64,000 bases of DNA from Nocardia transvalensis (GTDB taxonomy: Bacteria; Actinomycetota; Actinomycetes; Mycobacteriales; Mycobacteriaceae). The notes below the pieces were generated by a model. It saw only the letters and a program-made list of their open reading frames with translations. It had not been told where the DNA came from and did no database searches. The stretch is from NCBI RefSeq assembly GCF_015477765.1, contig NZ_JADLQQ010000010.1, positions 62,001-126,000 of the forward strand, given 5' to 3'. How positions within the stretch are numbered: position 1 is the first letter of the stretch; each line of letters opens with the position of its first letter. Of this stretch, positions 43,764-51,406 are shown in pieces. A program made the position numbers and the translations under genes.

Positions 43764-44810
43764 CTATCGTTCGTTCGGCCGGAGCGTGGGTTCGTTCCAG
43801 GGCGCTGGTGGGACGACGGCGGTGCTGCGGCCGTGGGGGTCGAGGATGTGGCCGAGGAGTTTGTGGTGGCGCATCGTGAGGAGGCGTTCGCCGATTCGTA
43901 GGCCGGGATGTGTTCGGGTGAAGCGGGTTTCGAAGTCGAGCACGTCGGCGAGGTTGATGGTGTTGACCTGCAGGACGAGGTTGTATTCAGCGCTGAGTGC
44001 AGCACAGTTGCGGGTTTGCCGGTAGTGGGCCAGCGCGTGACCGATGTCGAGCAGGTCGGCGGCGGGAGCGGTCGCCCAGAAGGTGACCGCTACCGGCCAG
44101 CCGCCGAGCGGTCGCGCGAAGTCGCAGCGGAACCGCAGCAGCCCGGTCCGGGTGAAGGTATCGATGCGTCGTTTGATGGTTTGCGCGCTGACTCCGAGCG
44201 AGGTCGCCAGCTGTTGGTGTGGGGCGCGGCCGTCGTGGGACAGGTGGGTGAGCAGCGCTCGGTCGAGCGGGGTGAGCGGGTGTGAGCCGGGCCGGTCGGC
44301 GGCGGTCGGCGTGCAGGCGAGCCGGGTTTGCTGGTTGGGATCGAGCGCGTCGATGCGCCAGCGACCGCCCTCAGTGAACATGTGCGTGACGACCCGGGCG
44401 CGCACGGCCGTCACGTGTGGGACAACGGGCAGAACGTCGAGGGTGTAGCGCGACATCATGGCCAGATCGTCGGTGGCCACGGTGCCGAGCAACAGGTGCG
44501 CGTCGGTGGTGCGCTCGATCGTCAGGAAGTGCGGATGACCGGCTAGGGTCTCGGCCACCTCGCCGGCATGTCCCGTGGCGCACCCGATTTCGACGAATGC
44601 GAAGCAGAGCAGCTGATAGGCCCGCGGCCCGGGAGAGATGGTCACCCACGCTCGACCGCTGTCGGTGAGGCGGTGCCAGCGGCGGGCCACAGTGACCGCG
44701 TCGACGCCGAGGGCGCGGCCCAGTTCGGTCCAGGGCGCGCGCGGCCGCAGCTGCAGGGCGTGGACGAGCTCGAGCTCGCCCTCAGTCAGTGGTTTGGCAG
44801 AATCCTGCAT
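43764..44810 (-). CDS. Double-length Lrp/AsnC-family regulator
   Basis: 348 residues, about twice the usual length, arranged as two successive Lrp units. The first HTH is LRPRAPWTELGRALGVDAVT with a RAM-like part around LAGHPHFLTIERTTDAHLLL; the second HTH is APHQQLATSLGVSAQTIKRR, followed by another RAM-like region (YRQTRNCAALSAEYNLVLQV). The protein could act as a pseudo-dimer. It is divergent from the lactate-2-monooxygenase gene at 44920 across 109 bp, so regulation of hydroxyacid use is likely. Confidence 0.9.
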   Translation of the reverse strand: MQDSAKPLTEGELELVHALQLRPRAPWTELGRALGVDAVTVARRWHRLTDSGRAWVTISPGPRAYQLLCFAFVEIGCATGHAGEVAETLAGHPHFLTIERTTDAHLLLGTVATDDLAMMSRYTLDVLPVVPHVTAVRARVVTHMFTEGGRWRIDALDPNQQTRLACTPTAADRPGSHPLTPLDRALLTHLSHDGRAPHQQLATSLGVSAQTIKRRIDTFTRTGLLRFRCDFARPLGGWPVAVTFWATAPAADLLDIGHALAHYRQTRNCAALSAEYNLVLQVNTINLADVLDFETRFTRTHPGLRIGERLLTMRHHKLLGHILDPHGRSTAVVPPAPWNEPTLRPNER

Positions 44811-44919
44811 CCAATACCGGTCTCAACAGAAATTCCTGCATATTCTTCGTCACACGTTGTCTCGAGTGCACTCTACTGGGCGGGTCAAGCGATTCATCAC
44901 GTCGAGAAGGGACAGACCT

Positions 44920-46080
44920 GTGGCATTCGCCGATTTCCAGAACGAGATCTATTTCGCCGGTCTGATGGGGGTGCAGCCGTCGTTGCCGATGAGTTTCGCG
45001 GGGTGGGAGCAGCGGGCTCAGCAGGCGCTGCCGCCGTCGGTATGGTCCTACGTTGCCGGTGGCGCCGGTGATGAGCGCACCCAGCGTGCCAATGCGTCGG
45101 CGTTCGATCAGTGGGGGTTGGTGCCGCGGATGTTCGTCGGCGCGCGCGAGCGTGACATGTCGATCGAGTTGTTCGGTATGACACTGCCGTCGCCGGTGTT
45201 CATGGCGCCGATCGGGGTGATCGGGCTGTGCGCCCAGGACGGGCACGGGGACCTGGCCACCGCGCGTGCCGCCGCACGCACGGGCGTGCCGATGGTTGCC
45301 TCCACACTGTCGGTGGATCCGATGGAACAGGTGACCGCCGAATTCGGTGACACGCCAGGGTTTTTCCAGCTCTACACCCCGACCGACCGGGATCTGGCCG
45401 CCAGTCTGGTAGAACGCGCCGAAAAGGCGGGTTTCAAGGGCATCGTCGTCACCCTCGATACGTGGATCACGGGCTGGCGGCCACGCGATCTGGGCTTCAG
45501 CAACTTCCCCCAGCTGCGCGGGCACTGCCTGGCCAACTACACCAGCGACCCAGTGTTTCGGGCCAGTCTGGGCACGGATCCCGACGATAACCCGCGTGCC
45601 ACGGCACTGCGCTGGGCTCAGATCTTCGGCAATCCGCTGACGTGGGACGACCTGCCGTGGCTGCGGTCGCTCACCACGCTGCCGTTGCTCGTGAAAGGGA
45701 TCTGTCATCCCGATGACGTCCGCCGCGCGAAAGACAATGGTGTGGACGGTATTTACTGCTCCAATCATGGCGGACGGCAAGCCAACGGCGGTCTGCCCGC
45801 TCTGGACTGTCTGCCCGACGTGGTCGCCGCCGCTGACGGCCTGCCGGTGCTGTTCGACTCCGGCGTCCGCAGCGGTGCCGACATCATCAAAGCCCTTGCC
45901 CTCGGCGCCACGGCCGTCGGCATCGGCCGCCCCTACGCCTACGGTGCGGCACTGGCCGGCACCGACGGCATCGTGCATGTGTTGCGTGCCCTGCTCGCCG
46001 AGGCCGACCTGATCATGGCCGTCGACGGCTACCCCACCCTGGCCGACCTCACCCCCGACACACTGCGGCCCACCCGATAG
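44920..46080 (+). CDS. Lactate 2-monooxygenase / alpha-hydroxy-acid oxidase family
   Basis: 386 residues from GTG 44920 (GAAGGGAC upstream); the frame is open from 44638. The FMN-dependent alpha-hydroxyacid oxidase pattern is complete: QALPPSVWSYVAGGAGDERT, GLCAQDGHGDLATARAAART, TLDTWITGWRPRDLGFSNFP, and the catalytic GIYCSNHGGRQANGGLPALD (His and Arg). The sequence closely follows mycobacterial lactate 2-monooxygenase as I know it, including the LRPTR end, with a somewhat shorter middle loop. The usual reaction is L-lactate + O2 to acetate, CO2 and water. Probably controlled by the divergent Lrp protein. Confidence 0.92.
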   Translation: MAFADFQNEIYFAGLMGVQPSLPMSFAGWEQRAQQALPPSVWSYVAGGAGDERTQRANASAFDQWGLVPRMFVGARERDMSIELFGMTLPSPVFMAPIGVIGLCAQDGHGDLATARAAARTGVPMVASTLSVDPMEQVTAEFGDTPGFFQLYTPTDRDLAASLVERAEKAGFKGIVVTLDTWITGWRPRDLGFSNFPQLRGHCLANYTSDPVFRASLGTDPDDNPRATALRWAQIFGNPLTWDDLPWLRSLTTLPLLVKGICHPDDVRRAKDNGVDGIYCSNHGGRQANGGLPALDCLPDVVAAADGLPVLFDSGVRSGADIIKALALGATAVGIGRPYAYGAALAGTDGIVHVLRALLAEADLIMAVDGYPTLADLTPDTLRPTR

Positions 46081-46272
46081 TTCACGCCTCGAATTCATCG
46101 GCCATAGAGCGGATACCGGGCAAATCGAACGCCGGGCTCGACGACCGGCGACACGACGACTGACGCGCTGCGTCCAAGTATCCTCTTCTGCCGCAACCGG
46201 TTTCGCGCGAAGCCCGGTATAGCGTTCGTCACCGACCACCGCTGTCGGGTCCAGGGTGTCATGGTGATCTCG

Positions 46273-46935
46273 CTACGCTTGCGGCTGAATGTCGATGCCG
46301 TGTTGCAGGGATGCGAGTGCGGCATCGAGAATTTGGTGCAGTGCGGTGACGGAGTGATCACCGTGAAGGACCCAGTGGTCCAGGGCCGTGCCCACGACGG
46401 CGAAGCAGGCCGCCCCGACGATCCGGGGGGCCAGGTCGGTGTCGGGGAGGTCGGCGCGCTGGGCGAAGACGTGCGCTAGATCGTGCTGGCGTTGGATCGC
46501 GCCGAAGTAGTTCTCCTGCCAGAGGGTCGGATTCGTGATCAGCAAGAGCCGCGCGCGCCGGACGGAGTCGATCTCTGTCGAGGTCAACGCCTGGGGTCGC
46601 GGGCCGAGCAGCAGCTCGCGCACGGCGGCTCGTGATGCGGTCAGGGCGGACTCGTCGACCGATCGCCGCTGCAGCGCCGCGCGTAAGCGGGCGAAGAGCT
46701 GTTCCTCGTGCGCGAAGAGCACGGCCGCCTTGGACGGAAAGTGGCGGCTGAAGGTGCGCCGGGTCACCCCAGCCGCCTCGGCGATCTGCTGAATGCTGGC
46801 GCGATCGAAGCCCTGCTCTTCGAACAACCGCAACGCCGCCATGATCAGTTCCTGTCGCACCCGGGCCTTCTCCTGCGCTTGCCAACCGGTTGCTTCAGTC
46901 AATTCCGAGCCCTTCCCATCCGTAACCCAGATCAC
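46273..46935 (-). CDS. TetR-family regulator
   Basis: 220 residues from GTG 46933-46935. Helix-turn-helix: LIMAALRLFEEQGFDRASIQ, AEAAGVTRRTFSRHFPSKAA, followed by an AcrR-like ligand domain (LLLGPRPQALTSTEIDSVRR). The GTG lies 8 bp from a 19-bp perfect dyad (46943-46961) and a related dyad at 46979-46993, making autorepression likely. The aldehyde dehydrogenase it once faced is truncated. Confidence 0.92.
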   Translation of the reverse strand: MIWVTDGKGSELTEATGWQAQEKARVRQELIMAALRLFEEQGFDRASIQQIAEAAGVTRRTFSRHFPSKAAVLFAHEEQLFARLRAALQRRSVDESALTASRAAVRELLLGPRPQALTSTEIDSVRRARLLLITNPTLWQENYFGAIQRQHDLAHVFAQRADLPDTDLAPRIVGAACFAVVGTALDHWVLHGDHSVTALHQILDAALASLQHGIDIQPQA

Positions 46936-46942
46936 AGCCTAT

Positions 46943-46961
46943 AGTGTCCCATTGGGACACT
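46943..46961. promoter_or_regulatory. TetR operator AGTGTCCCATTGGGACACT
   Basis: A perfect dyad with 9-bp arms around a single T lies 8 bp upstream of the TetR start, in its expected promoter. Its core TGTCCCA-N-TGGGACA is repeated at 46979-46993. Confidence 0.75.
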
Positions 46962-46978
46962 ACTGCTGCTAGGAGTTG

Positions 46979-46993
46979 TGTCCCAATGGGACA
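46979..46993. promoter_or_regulatory. TetR operator, second copy TGTCCCA-A-TGGGACA
   Basis: Second copy with 7-bp arms, centre 34 bp from the first, lying toward the divergent aldehyde-dehydrogenase remnant. Paired sites of this sort suit co-regulation of both directions. Confidence 0.7.
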
Positions 46994-47062
46994 TTATCGC
47001 AGTCATTGTAGCCCTGCGTTTGCGTTACCGATCCCGCGATTCGCCAGAGGAGAACTCCGCCA

Positions 47063-47170
47063 TGACATCCACCGAGACCAGCCCCGCCACTCAGGACACC
47101 ACGCTGAAGTCGGTCGATCCGGCCACCGGTGAGGTCATCGCGATCCATCCCGTCGCCGACCCATACGGCG
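47063..47170 (+). pseudogene. Aldehyde dehydrogenase-like gene, 5' fragment only
   Basis: An ATG at 47063 with AGAGGAG upstream opens a frame reading SVDPATGEVIAIHPVADP, the conserved beginning of NAD(P)-aldehyde dehydrogenases. After ~36 codons the sequence diverges and ends at 47334. Divergent from the TetR gene and next to its second operator, it was probably that regulator's target before truncation. Confidence 0.5.
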
Positions 47171-47686
47171 GCGCCGACAATATCTCCGATGGTCCGAGCA
47201 ACCACACATGCCGACTCCGAGCGGCGGACCACTATGCGGTTCACGATTGCCCCGTTCAACTTGTCGAATCCCGCTTCTGCCCGGCCGAAAGGCCATTGCC
47301 CTCGGCGATCCGCCACCGCGACCGAGAGCGCTAGGGCCCGATAGCCTCAGGTCGGAGTGCCGCAACCAGGACTCCGTGCGGAGATACCCAGTAGGCCCAA
47401 CCGTGCCCCTCTGGACGAGCCGCTAGCGGGAAACCTCGAGCCATTCGCTCGATCCGGCGACCGCTTGATAGCTGATCAAGTGGTCAACGGATTTGCGTAG
47501 CGCTTGGTCAGAGCGCCATACAAACCCCTTAGCTCGTGACCAGGCATCCGACTGGTTGATTACGACTAACGCGAGGCCCGGTTTCCCACGCGTTGGCACA
47601 CTCTCGGCTCACTGAGCCGAATTGCTCGCCACTGTCGATTGCCATCGCGGTGATGAAATTGCCCTCTGACCTGGAGTTTCACGAAG
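47171..47686. other. Interval without a confident gene
   Basis: Sequence between the truncated aldehyde dehydrogenase and the tRNA remnant. No frame has a start and family match. A minus-strand frame near 47200-47316 (AEAGFDKLNGAIVNRIVVRR) looks protein-like but starts and ends without landmarks. Confidence 0.3.
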
Positions 47687-47728
47687 TGGGCGCAGACGGG
47701 TTCGAACCGCCGACCGCTGGTGTGTAAG
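47687..47728 (-). repeat. tRNA 3' half (anticodon loop CTTACAC), probable attachment site
   Basis: Read on the minus strand: anticodon loop CTTACAC (TAC anticodon, Val), 3' stem ACCAG, variable CGGTC, T-stem GGCGG / TTCGAAC / CCGTC that pairs (one G-U), acceptor strand TGCGCCC and discriminator A. The 5' half is absent: the bases before the loop do not pair with ACCAG and no GGGCGCA acceptor strand occurs nearby. Duplicated tRNA 3' ends of this type mark att sites of integrated phages and ICEs. Phage-like genes lie to the right. Confidence 0.65.
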
Positions 47729-48373
47729 TCCGTTGGTTTGCGGATTGATTGCTGAGGGGGAGTAGATGGTAAACCGCCATCGCTGCACTGAGTAATCAGC
47801 GCGATTCACGACTGCAGATAGGCCAGTCCTCAATCGCTCCACTTCAACGAACGCCGGTTCGACGCCAACCGGCTCATTTCGGCCAAGAGGGCTTCGGGGG
47901 CGTACGGAACCGCGATCGAAGGGTTGCTCGACATGACGAAATGCTCAGCTGACGCTGCCACGAGCAGAACCGCACGTCACGAATCAGCTACACCGAGGCC
48001 AAGTGCACACCGGGTGCTACAACGGCTACTCCTCTGCCCGAGCCAGGCAAGAGGGAGTTGCGACTTACCGCACCTGCCGGCAGATCTCGTACAGGAGGTC
48101 GCGGTACTGGTCGATGTCGGTGTCCAGGCATATGGTGATCAATGCTGTACAGCACGACGGGGTGGAAGAACTTGGGGGGATGGCAAAACTGGACGACGGA
48201 TCGACGTCTCTCGATCTCTTCCAACCTTCGACCGAAGCGCCTTGGCGCACACCATGATCAACAAATCAGTCCGGCTGTCCATAAGGGTCGATGCTCGGGA
48301 TCCCGCAGGGCCCAGGCCGATCTTCGCAATGCAACTTGAAACCCGAACCAAAAGAACAGGAGTGAACGAACCA
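47729..48373. other. Left part of the integrated element, no confident gene
   Basis: About 650 bp after the tRNA remnant with only short, unsupported frames on both strands. It may include attachment-site arms or decayed genes. Confidence 0.3.
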
Positions 48374-49091
48374 ATGAACAGCAAACCTGCGCTGAAGCTG
48401 GTTGCGGTAGGCGATGACATCCCGCCGGGCGATGACGGGATACCGAGCAAGTACGGCTATCAACCCGACGAGGACAGGTACGACCGATTCGGTCGACTGC
48501 TACCGAGCTGGGGACTATACGACCGCCGGAAAGGTGAAGAACAATGGTGGAGGCAACTGGCGTGCCTGGTACACCGACACCGACGGAAAGCGGTTCACCC
48601 AGGATTTCAGGTTGCAACGCGACGCCCAGGGCTGGGCCTGTAGCCATGCGGAAGCCTTGTACCAGTTCAGCTATGACGACTACCTGCAGCAGGCTACAGC
48701 CGAGGAGATCCATCGCGATCTGTTCGATCGCCAGCACGAGATGCTCGACGGCTGGAAGGGCTTCCACGGTGGGCACGACCTGCACGCGGCTCGGCGCAAT
48801 GATTATGGATACGGTCATGAGACTCCCCGGGGAATCCTGGTTGCTGCCTGGGCGGCGGCGCGCGCAGTCACCGTGCGGTATCGCGATGATCGGGGCCGGG
48901 TTCGCACCGCCGGACCCGGTATGACCTGGAATATCGACGGTAACCTGCTGGAGGTTCTCAGCCCGTTCAATAGCCCTGGCGCGGTCATGACACGCATCGA
49001 CATCGACTCCGTGATCAGCATCGAGGTCTTCGCAGACGACAATTGGGATCACATGCGCGAAACCCCCCGCGCCACCTCAGGACGGAGATAG
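48374..49091 (+). pseudogene. Hypothetical element-borne protein with a single frameshift
   Basis: The first part runs from ATG 48374 (AGGAG upstream) to about 48510 and reads LVAVGDDIPPGDDGIPSKYG. The second part continues in the +1 frame from 48511 (NWRAWYTDTDGKRFTQDFRL, then GNLLEVLSPFNSPGAVMTRI) to a TAG at 49089-49091. The shift falls in a GGGG run at 48510-48513; skipping one G joins the frames into a ~238-residue protein. I recognise no family. It could be a sequence error, a mutation or a slippage site. Confidence 0.5.
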
Positions 49092-49106
49092 CTCGATGAT
49101 CCCCGG

Positions 49107-49150
49107 AGGTCTAGGGACTCGAACCCCCGACCCCCACACTGTGGATCAAG
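49107..49150 (-). repeat. tRNA-like 3' segment, possible second attachment-type site
   Basis: On the minus strand TTCGAGT is flanked by GGGGG and CCCTA (T-arm-like, with one mismatch), preceded by the small hairpin CCACA-g-TGTGG. It is reminiscent of the end of a class II tRNA but the acceptor and anticodon parts do not check out. It lies in a 400-bp gene-free interval of the element. Confidence 0.3.
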
Positions 49151-49503
49151 GGGTTCCAGTACCTCCCGATGACTCCCGATAATGCCCTCTACCTGGTCAA
49201 ACACCGCAACCACGACCCCTGGTGACTCCGGTTGGTTCCGGGTATCTCCCGGTGAAAACGTGCTGTTAGCGTGCCATGGTTCGAATTTCCCTGCGGCTGT
49301 CGTCCGCGAGCCCCCCGCGCACCTCTCGATCCTCGATGCGCGCAGAGGCTGACGCTACCTGAAGTCTAATGTCATGTCTCGGCGTGCGGAGAAGCCACCA
49401 CCGGCGTCCAGTTCCGGCCCACCTATGCTGTGGTGCCGTCCGGCCGGGCGACGCATTCGAACGGTACCCGAGCGCCTCTGTCCAGATGCGGTGTCTGCGA
49501 GGA
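49151..49503. other. Gene-free interval
   Basis: Contains repeated short blocks (CTCCCGATGACTCCCGATAA near 49165-49185 and GGTGACTCCGGTTGGTTCCGG near 49220) of the sort seen around integrase arm sites, but no gene is visible. Confidence 0.3.
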
Positions 49504-50148
49504 CTACAGCAAGGGAGGTCGCAATGTTGCTGCAGCGATGCTGACGATCGGGGTCAATAGGTGACAGTCGCTGACGATCCGCATCGCAGTGCCCATAGCC
49601 ACGACCGGCAAGCTCGGCGGCCGACACGCGTGGTCGTCGTCGCTGCGGTCCCATCCGCAGGTGCCCCAGGACAGATTCTCAGGCCATCGGATCCGGTGGA
49701 CCAGGCCGCGCAGGAGTTGGTATTCGCCGACGCGCACGCCAGTCAGTCTGATGAACAGCGACGTGGTCGTGACACCCAGTAGTGCTGCGGCTTCGGTGGC
49801 GTCGGTGGTCTTTCGGAGCGCGTCACGCAGTGGTCGTATCGGCAGCAGCCGACGAGCGGTGATCTTGTTGGCGGAGTTCTCGACGAGTTCGACAGGGATG
49901 CGGCCCCGTCGTGCGCGGCGGACGAGGCGCCGGCGTTCGAGGTCGGCGTGTGCGATGCCGTGGGCGACCCATTCGTGACGTTCTCGCTCCGGTAGGTCAG
50001 CGTTGACCACCATGGCCGATTCCTTTGGCAGCCATAGCATTTGAGCGGAGCTGAGAGGTAGGAATCCGACATCAATCCCTCGTGCGATGGCGTGAGTGTA
50101 GGCATCGTAGTGGCCCTGTCTGGAGGGGGTACATAGGTCTGAGGTCAT
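49504..50148 (-). CDS. ImmA/IrrE-like protein with degenerate zinc motif
   Basis: 214 residues from ATG 50146-50148 (GAAGGA upstream); the frame is open to 50358. The segment ERERHEWVAHGIAHADLERR sits where ImmA/IrrE peptidases have HExxH, but here reads HGIAH with Gly in place of Glu, and HEWVAH is one residue too long. Flanking helices (MLWLPKESAMVVNADLPERE) fit the family. It would be inactive as a protease or use another geometry. It lies downstream of the XRE repressor on the same strand, as in phage ImmR-ImmA pairs. Confidence 0.6.
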   Translation of the reverse strand: MTSDLCTPSRQGHYDAYTHAIARGIDVGFLPLSSAQMLWLPKESAMVVNADLPERERHEWVAHGIAHADLERRRLVRRARRGRIPVELVENSANKITARRLLPIRPLRDALRKTTDATEAAALLGVTTTSLFIRLTGVRVGEYQLLRGLVHRIRWPENLSWGTCGWDRSDDDHACRPPSLPVVAMGTAMRIVSDCHLLTPIVSIAAATLRPPLL

Positions 50149-50269
50149 CGACCGTCCTTCACCGGTAGCGCTGGACACTGTCTCCGCTCCCCCGGTGATG
50201 AAATCCCCCCGCCCCCCGGCGTCGCTTCGACGCTTACGTTGTACCGTCAACATACCGGAAAAATTGGGG

Positions 50270-50278
50270 GGTTGCGCA
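50270..50278 (+). promoter_or_regulatory. GGTTGCGCA motif
   Basis: One copy of the element's recurring GGTTGCGC motif, in the gap between the ImmA-like gene and the XRE gene (other copies at 50786, 50844, 50987, 56207 and 56236, and the palindrome at 56484). Confidence 0.4.
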
Positions 50279-50354
50279 GTGACGCGCGCAACTGTATTCG
50301 AGCCTTGCGGACCGAGTCCTCGGCACGCTATCGAGCGCGCCCGCGCGGACGTGA

Positions 50355-50768
50355 TCACTGCGCGCGGGCGATACGACCGGCGCGAAGGCCCGCGACGAAG
50401 GCTTCCACCTGTGCGCGTTCGGAATCGGTGAACTCGGACAGGTCCAGGGTCCGGGGTCCGTGCATGGTCGGTGGCACCGAGGCGACCAGTTCGCGGCGCG
50501 AGGCGGTGGAGGTGCCGAAACCCGCGTGCTCCAGCAAGGTTTCAGGGTCTAGGTTGATGGCGCGCGCCATCTTGACCAAGGTGTCCGGTGTGGTCGTAGC
50601 GGGGCTGCTGACGCCGTTCTTCACCTGCACGCCGCTTTCCATTTGACGCCAGCGGCTTTCGCTGATGCCTGCGCGGCTTGCGGCCTTGCGGATGGAGAGT
50701 TTCTCTCCTTCGCGCGCGGCCTTGAGCTCGCGCGCGACGCGCATGCTCTGTGCATTGGTGTTGCTCAT
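50355..50768 (-). CDS. XRE-family repressor of the element
   Basis: 137 residues from ATG 50766-50768; the frame is open to 50867. The N-terminal HTH reads LSIRKAASRAGISESRWRQM (about residues 24-43). The C-terminal part (LDLSEFTDSERAQVEAFVAG) is a short helical dimerisation region. The start lies 7 nt after a TACCCT (-10 type) on the minus strand, so it may be leaderless. It faces the early genes of the element, with GGTTGCGC motifs in the divergent interval, as expected for a CI-like switch. Confidence 0.85.
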   Translation of the reverse strand: MSNTNAQSMRVARELKAAREGEKLSIRKAASRAGISESRWRQMESGVQVKNGVSSPATTTPDTLVKMARAINLDPETLLEHAGFGTSTASRRELVASVPPTMHGPRTLDLSEFTDSERAQVEAFVAGLRAGRIARAQ

Positions 50769-50785
50769 GTCCACAAGGGTAGTCC

Positions 50786-50995
50786 GGTTGCGCGTAATTC
50801 GTGCGATTCCACGGTGCACGACCCAGCGGTAACATCCTGCGCCGGTTGCGCATGGATGCGCACACATCCACGCAGGTAGATCCTCGAGCTGGAGCCCATG
50901 TATCGGGAGGTTTGGGGCGAGATCCGTTGCGATGCTGCACGATACGACTTGCCATCCCTCGCGCAGCGTCGGTAGTGTTTCGCAGTGGTTGCGCA
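50786..50995. promoter_or_regulatory. Divergent control region with three GGTTGCGC motifs
   Basis: Copies of GGTTGCGC[GA] start at 50786, 50844 and 50987 in the interval between the XRE repressor and the excisionase-like gene. Together with the perfect palindrome GTTGCGCGCAAC at 56484 they are the best candidates for XRE binding sites controlling the lysogeny-style switch. Confidence 0.55.
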
Positions 50996-51022
50996 GTATC
51001 TGAAGTGAACGGAGTCACACGC

Positions 51023-51295
51023 ATGTCGCGCAAAGCACGCGAAACCAACGCGCCACCCAAGCACCGTGTCCCGGTCGACCAGCGCCTGGCACTGACCTAC
51101 GACGACGCGGCCGGCTTGATGTCGGTGTCGAAGTGGAAGATCGCCCAGCTGGTCGAAGAAGGGAAGCTGCCGGTCAAGCGGCTCGGCAGTCTCGTCCGGA
51201 TCCGGCGCAGGGACATCGACCGGCTTCTCGACCTCCCGGATGACCATCCGGCCGAACCGGTGCCTGCCCACGGCGGTGCCAGCGTCCCCCTCTAA
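51023..51295 (+). CDS. Excisionase-like helix-turn-helix (MerR-type) protein
   Basis: 90 residues from ATG 51023 with GGAG about 8 nt upstream; the frame is open to 50801. The core LALTYDDAAGLMSVSKWKIA, QLVEEGKLPVKRLGSLVRIR is the small winged HTH of excisionase/DNA-binding-domain proteins, with the LPVKRLGSLVRIRRRDID wing. It could be the recombination directionality factor or an early regulator. It is the first gene of the rightward element operon. Confidence 0.85.
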   Translation: MSRKARETNAPPKHRVPVDQRLALTYDDAAGLMSVSKWKIAQLVEEGKLPVKRLGSLVRIRRRDIDRLLDLPDDHPAEPVPAHGGASVPL

Positions 51296-51297
51296 GC

Positions 51298-51355
51298 GCC
51301 AGCGCCCGCGTTCCGCCCCTCTGCCAAGGGTTTTTGCGCGGAAGCGAGCGCTGGC
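51298..51355 (+). terminator. Long imperfect hairpin between HTH and exonuclease genes
   Basis: GCCAGCGC at 51298-51305 pairs with GCGCTGGC at 51348-51355, and inner blocks CGCGTTCCGC and GCGCGGAAGCG pair further, leaving a loop with TTTTT. It starts two bases after the HTH gene stop. It may be a terminator/attenuator or an RNA element controlling the downstream recombination genes. Confidence 0.45.
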
Positions 51356-51406
51356 ATTCCCGTAGGAAGCCCACCGATCCTCATCCCACCACGGAATAAG
51401 GAACCA

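Noticed and set aside
49107..49150. A complete tRNA on the minus strand.
   Set aside because: Only a T-arm-like segment is present; the acceptor stem does not pair, one T-stem pair fails and no anticodon arm with U33 fits.
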